Assembly (NCBI RefSeq): GCF_016908635.1
Contig: NZ_JAFBEG010000001.1
Coordinates: 297,715-361,714 of the forward strand
Direction: 5' to 3'
DNA from: Sporohalobacter salinus
Lineage (GTDB): Bacteria; Bacillota; Halanaerobiia; Halobacteroidales; Acetohalobiaceae
Length of the DNA stretch: 64,000 nt
The first letter of the stretch is position 1. Every line of letters starts with the position of its first letter. The position numbers and the translations under genes were made by a program. The notes beneath the pieces are model-generated. The model was not told the DNA's origin, searched no databases, and was given only the letters and a program-made list of their open reading frames with translations. Shown piece after piece: positions 62,040 to 64,000 of this stretch.

Positions 62040-62684
62040 ATGTTTAGTTTAAGGCAGATTGGGACTAGTAGTATTCAGTTTATTCGGCGGAACTTTTCTA
62101 TTCTTTTGTTTTTAATTATTATTTTTATTAGTGGGATTACCTTTGGAGCTATTGCAGTTAAAATGTTAAGTTCAGTGGAAAAGAATGAATTAGTAAACTA
62201 TTTGTCCAATTTCTTTCAAAACTTCAAAGGAGAGCTAACTTTACAGCAGGAAATTTTAGCTCAGGAAGCAATTTTTTATAATTTGAAATTAATTCTTTTA
62301 GTCTGGATATTGGGGATTTCTATGATTGGGATACCTGTGATTCCAATTCTTATCTTTTTGCGTGGTTTTATCCTTGGGTTTGCTGTTGGGTTTTTAGTGG
62401 ATGAATTGGCTGTTAAAGGTTTTGTTTTTGCTGTTTTTTCGATTGTACCGCATAATTTATTAGCAATTCCTAGTTTAATTATAGCAGGAGCAGCTGGAAT
62501 ATCCTTTGGATTTAATTTATTCAAAAGTCGGTTGCAAAGAATTCAGATTAATTTTGTTCAATATTTTTTTGGATATTCTACTTTAATGATTATATTAGCT
62601 TTTATTTTACTTATAGCTGGATTAATTGAGTCCTATTTGACTCCTGTATTAATGAGTTTTGTTACTAAAATTATAATTCAATGA
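62040..62684 (+). CDS. spoIIM: Stage II sporulation protein M
   Basis: 214 residues with about five hydrophobic helices: 21-42, 78-100, 102-123, 130-157 and 178-200. The SpoIIM family pattern shows in the middle (RGFILGFAVGFLVDEL, then VPHNLLAIPSLIIAGAAGISFG). In Bacillus it anchors the SpoIID/SpoIIP engulfment hydrolases to the septal membrane. GGGGGAG precedes the ATG. Confidence 0.88.
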   Translation: MFSLRQIGTSSIQFIRRNFSILLFLIIIFISGITFGAIAVKMLSSVEKNELVNYLSNFFQNFKGELTLQQEILAQEAIFYNLKLILLVWILGISMIGIPVIPILIFLRGFILGFAVGFLVDELAVKGFVFAVFSIVPHNLLAIPSLIIAGAAGISFGFNLFKSRLQRIQINFVQYFFGYSTLMIILAFILLIAGLIESYLTPVLMSFVTKIIIQ

Positions 62685-62727
62685 AAATAGGATTAATAAA
62701 TAAGCTAGAATATAGAGGAGTGAGAAA

Positions 62728-63903
62728 ATGGAAGTTGATAGAGTAATACTAATTGTTCTTGATAGTGTAGGTATTGGCGCTCTGCCAGATGCTGTTGATT
62801 TTGGTGACGAAGGAGCTGATACTTTAGGACATGTATCTAAAGCAGTAGGCGGACTTGATTTACCTAATTTAGAAAGTTTAGGTTTGGGAAATATTATAGA
62901 GACCACAGGTGTAACTGAAGCTGATAATCCTAGAGGAGCTTTTGGCCGGATGGCAGAAGCCTCAAAGGGCAAGGATACGACTATGGGACATTGGGAATTG
63001 GCCGGTTTAATTTCTGATGAACCTTTTCCTACTTATCCAGAAGGGTTTCCGACTGAAATAATTGATGAATTTGAAAAAAAGATAGGTAAAGAAGTGTTGG
63101 GCAATAAACCTGCTTCAGGAACAGTAATTATTGAAGAATTGGGTAAAGAACATTTGGAGACAGGGAAACCTATTGTTTATACTTCAGCCGATAGTGTCTT
63201 TCAGATAGCAGCTCATGAAGATGTTATTCCAGTAGATGAATTATATGAAATTTGCAGAACTGCTCGTCAGATATTAACTGGGCCTCATGCAGTTGGAAGA
63301 GTAATAGCTAGACCTTTTGTTGGAGAACTAGGAAATTTTGAACGGACTGATAGACGAGAAGATTTTTCTTTACACCCACCTGAAAATACTCTATTGGATT
63401 ATATTAGTGAGGCAGAAAAATCAGTTATGGCAGTGGGGAAAATTGAGGATATTTTTTCTGATCGAGGTATTACTGATTCAATACATAGTGGTAATAATCA
63501 AGAAGCAATTCAGGATATATGTAAATTCTTAAATACCGGCAAAGAAGGTTTAATCTTTGCTAATTTAATTGATTTCGATCAAGAATATGGTCATCGTAAT
63601 GATCCAGAGGGTTATGCCCAGGCATTAAAGGAATTTGATACTAGCTTACCTGAAATTGATGAATTATTAACTGAGGATGATATATTGGTCATTACAGCTG
63701 ATCATGGCTGTGATCCAACTTATAAGGGGACTGATCATACTAGAGAATATGTTCCATTATTGATTTCTGGAGATAAGATTAAAGCAGGTGTTAATCTAAA
63801 GACAAGAGATACTTTTGCTGATTTAGCTGTTACTATTGCTGATTTATTAGGAGTTACTAAGCCATCGGCAGGGGTGAGTTTTAAAGAGTTATTATTTAAT
63901 TAA
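62728..63903 (+). CDS. deoB: Phosphopentomutase
   Basis: 391 residues of the alkaline-phosphatase superfamily. Metal ligands lie in [17 protein letters not shown] (Asp), [14 protein letters not shown] (catalytic Thr), [11 protein letters not shown] and [21 protein letters not shown]. It interconverts ribose/deoxyribose 1- and 5-phosphates in nucleoside salvage. GGAGTGAG precedes the ATG. The final 97 bases of the window after it show no gene or clear terminator. Confidence 0.96.
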   Translation: MEVDRVILIVLDSVGIGALPDAVDFGDEGADTLGHVSKAVGGLDLPNLESLGLGNIIETTGVTEADNPRGAFGRMAEASKGKDTTMGHWELAGLISDEPFPTYPEGFPTEIIDEFEKKIGKEVLGNKPASGTVIIEELGKEHLETGKPIVYTSADSVFQIAAHEDVIPVDELYEICRTARQILTGPHAVGRVIARPFVGELGNFERTDRREDFSLHPPENTLLDYISEAEKSVMAVGKIEDIFSDRGITDSIHSGNNQEAIQDICKFLNTGKEGLIFANLIDFDQEYGHRNDPEGYAQALKEFDTSLPEIDELLTEDDILVITADHGCDPTYKGTDHTREYVPLLISGDKIKAGVNLKTRDTFADLAVTIADLLGVTKPSAGVSFKELLFN

Positions 63904-64000
63904 AAGAACCTGTTAAGCAGATATGAAAATTGAGCTTAAAAAATCATAGTTTTTAACCCATTTAATAAGTCTAACTTTGATTTTGAGATTAGTTTTAACT

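Noticed and set aside
63338..63532. 64-codon + strand frame inside deoB
   Set aside because: An alternate-frame shadow; deoB has full catalytic motifs across this stretch.
1..64000. CRISPR arrays, tRNA/rRNA genes, insertion sequences, prophage or integrase genes
   Set aside because: Scanned for regularly spaced repeats, cloverleaf-like GC-rich stretches, transposase motifs and att-like repeats; none seen. The window reads as stable chromosome.
1..64000. Pyrrolysine-dependent recoding as a general feature of this genome
   Set aside because: About ten genes here end in TAG with good downstream gene starts or terminators, so TAG is an ordinary stop; no pyl gene is in the window.

Overview
This is an AT-rich (roughly one third G+C) chromosomal window from an anaerobic, spore-forming, amino-acid-fermenting member of the Bacillota. 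spoIVB-spo0A and spoIIM show sporulation. Sodium-coupled carriers dominate transport (three NSS, two AGCS, one NhaC), and the proteins are Lys/Glu/Asp-rich. Together with a complete ornithine aminomutase pathway this suggests a halophilic lineage such as Halanaerobiales/Halobacteroidaceae. That placement is an inference from gene content, not from a database match. No rRNA, tRNA, CRISPR, insertion sequence or prophage was seen.

Region 1 (1-19740) is a conserved housekeeping block, all on the + strand: the end of accB, then accC, the Asp23/AmaP/DUF2273 envelope-stress set, nusB, a TsaD-like protein, folD, xseA-xseB, ispA, dxs, tlyA, nadK, argR, recN, spoIVB, spo0A, and a SteA-SteB-glycosyltransferase-MraY-like set.

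Region 2 (19741-37541) handles branched-chain amino acids. The operon ptb-bcd-buk-vorDBAC would convert Val/Leu/Ile to 2-oxo acids (Bcd), acyl-CoA plus reduced ferredoxin (Vor), acyl-phosphate (Ptb), and acid plus ATP (Buk). It has a clear sigma-54 -24/-12 element. Three paralogous NSS symporters follow, two of them with a 31-residue MetS-type partner, along with a PAS/PAS sigma-54 activator, a P-loop ATPase, a chemoreceptor and a radical SAM protein.

Region 3 (37542-54125) handles arginine, ornithine and alanine: a second sigma-54 activator, an AGCS symporter, a RocB-like hydrolase and ornithine racemase (orr) behind a sigma-54 promoter; an NhaC antiporter; then a second sigma-54 promoter driving ord-ortA-ortB-oraS-oraE-glmL. 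This set would convert D-ornithine to 2,4-diaminopentanoate, then 2-amino-4-oxopentanoate, then acetyl-CoA plus D-alanine. Alanine racemase (alr), a divergent XRE-cupin regulator, alanine dehydrogenase (ald) and a second AGCS symporter follow, so the D-alanine released by thiolysis can be racemised and oxidised next door.

Region 4 (57983-64000) returns to mixed functions: an M20 peptidase, a DUF3866 protein, a NUDIX hydrolase, a ComB-like protein, spoIIM and deoB.

The most distinctive signals are regulatory. There are three good sigma-54 promoters next to two cognate-type activators. Several leaders carry a strong Shine-Dalgarno sequence with a tiny ORF or no ORF behind it. CodY-like half-palindromes sit ahead of four transporters. 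A dyad overlaps the promoter of the first sigma-54 activator. FolD has Gln at the catalytic Lys position, and a short reading frame interrupted by TAG fills the glmL-alr gap.
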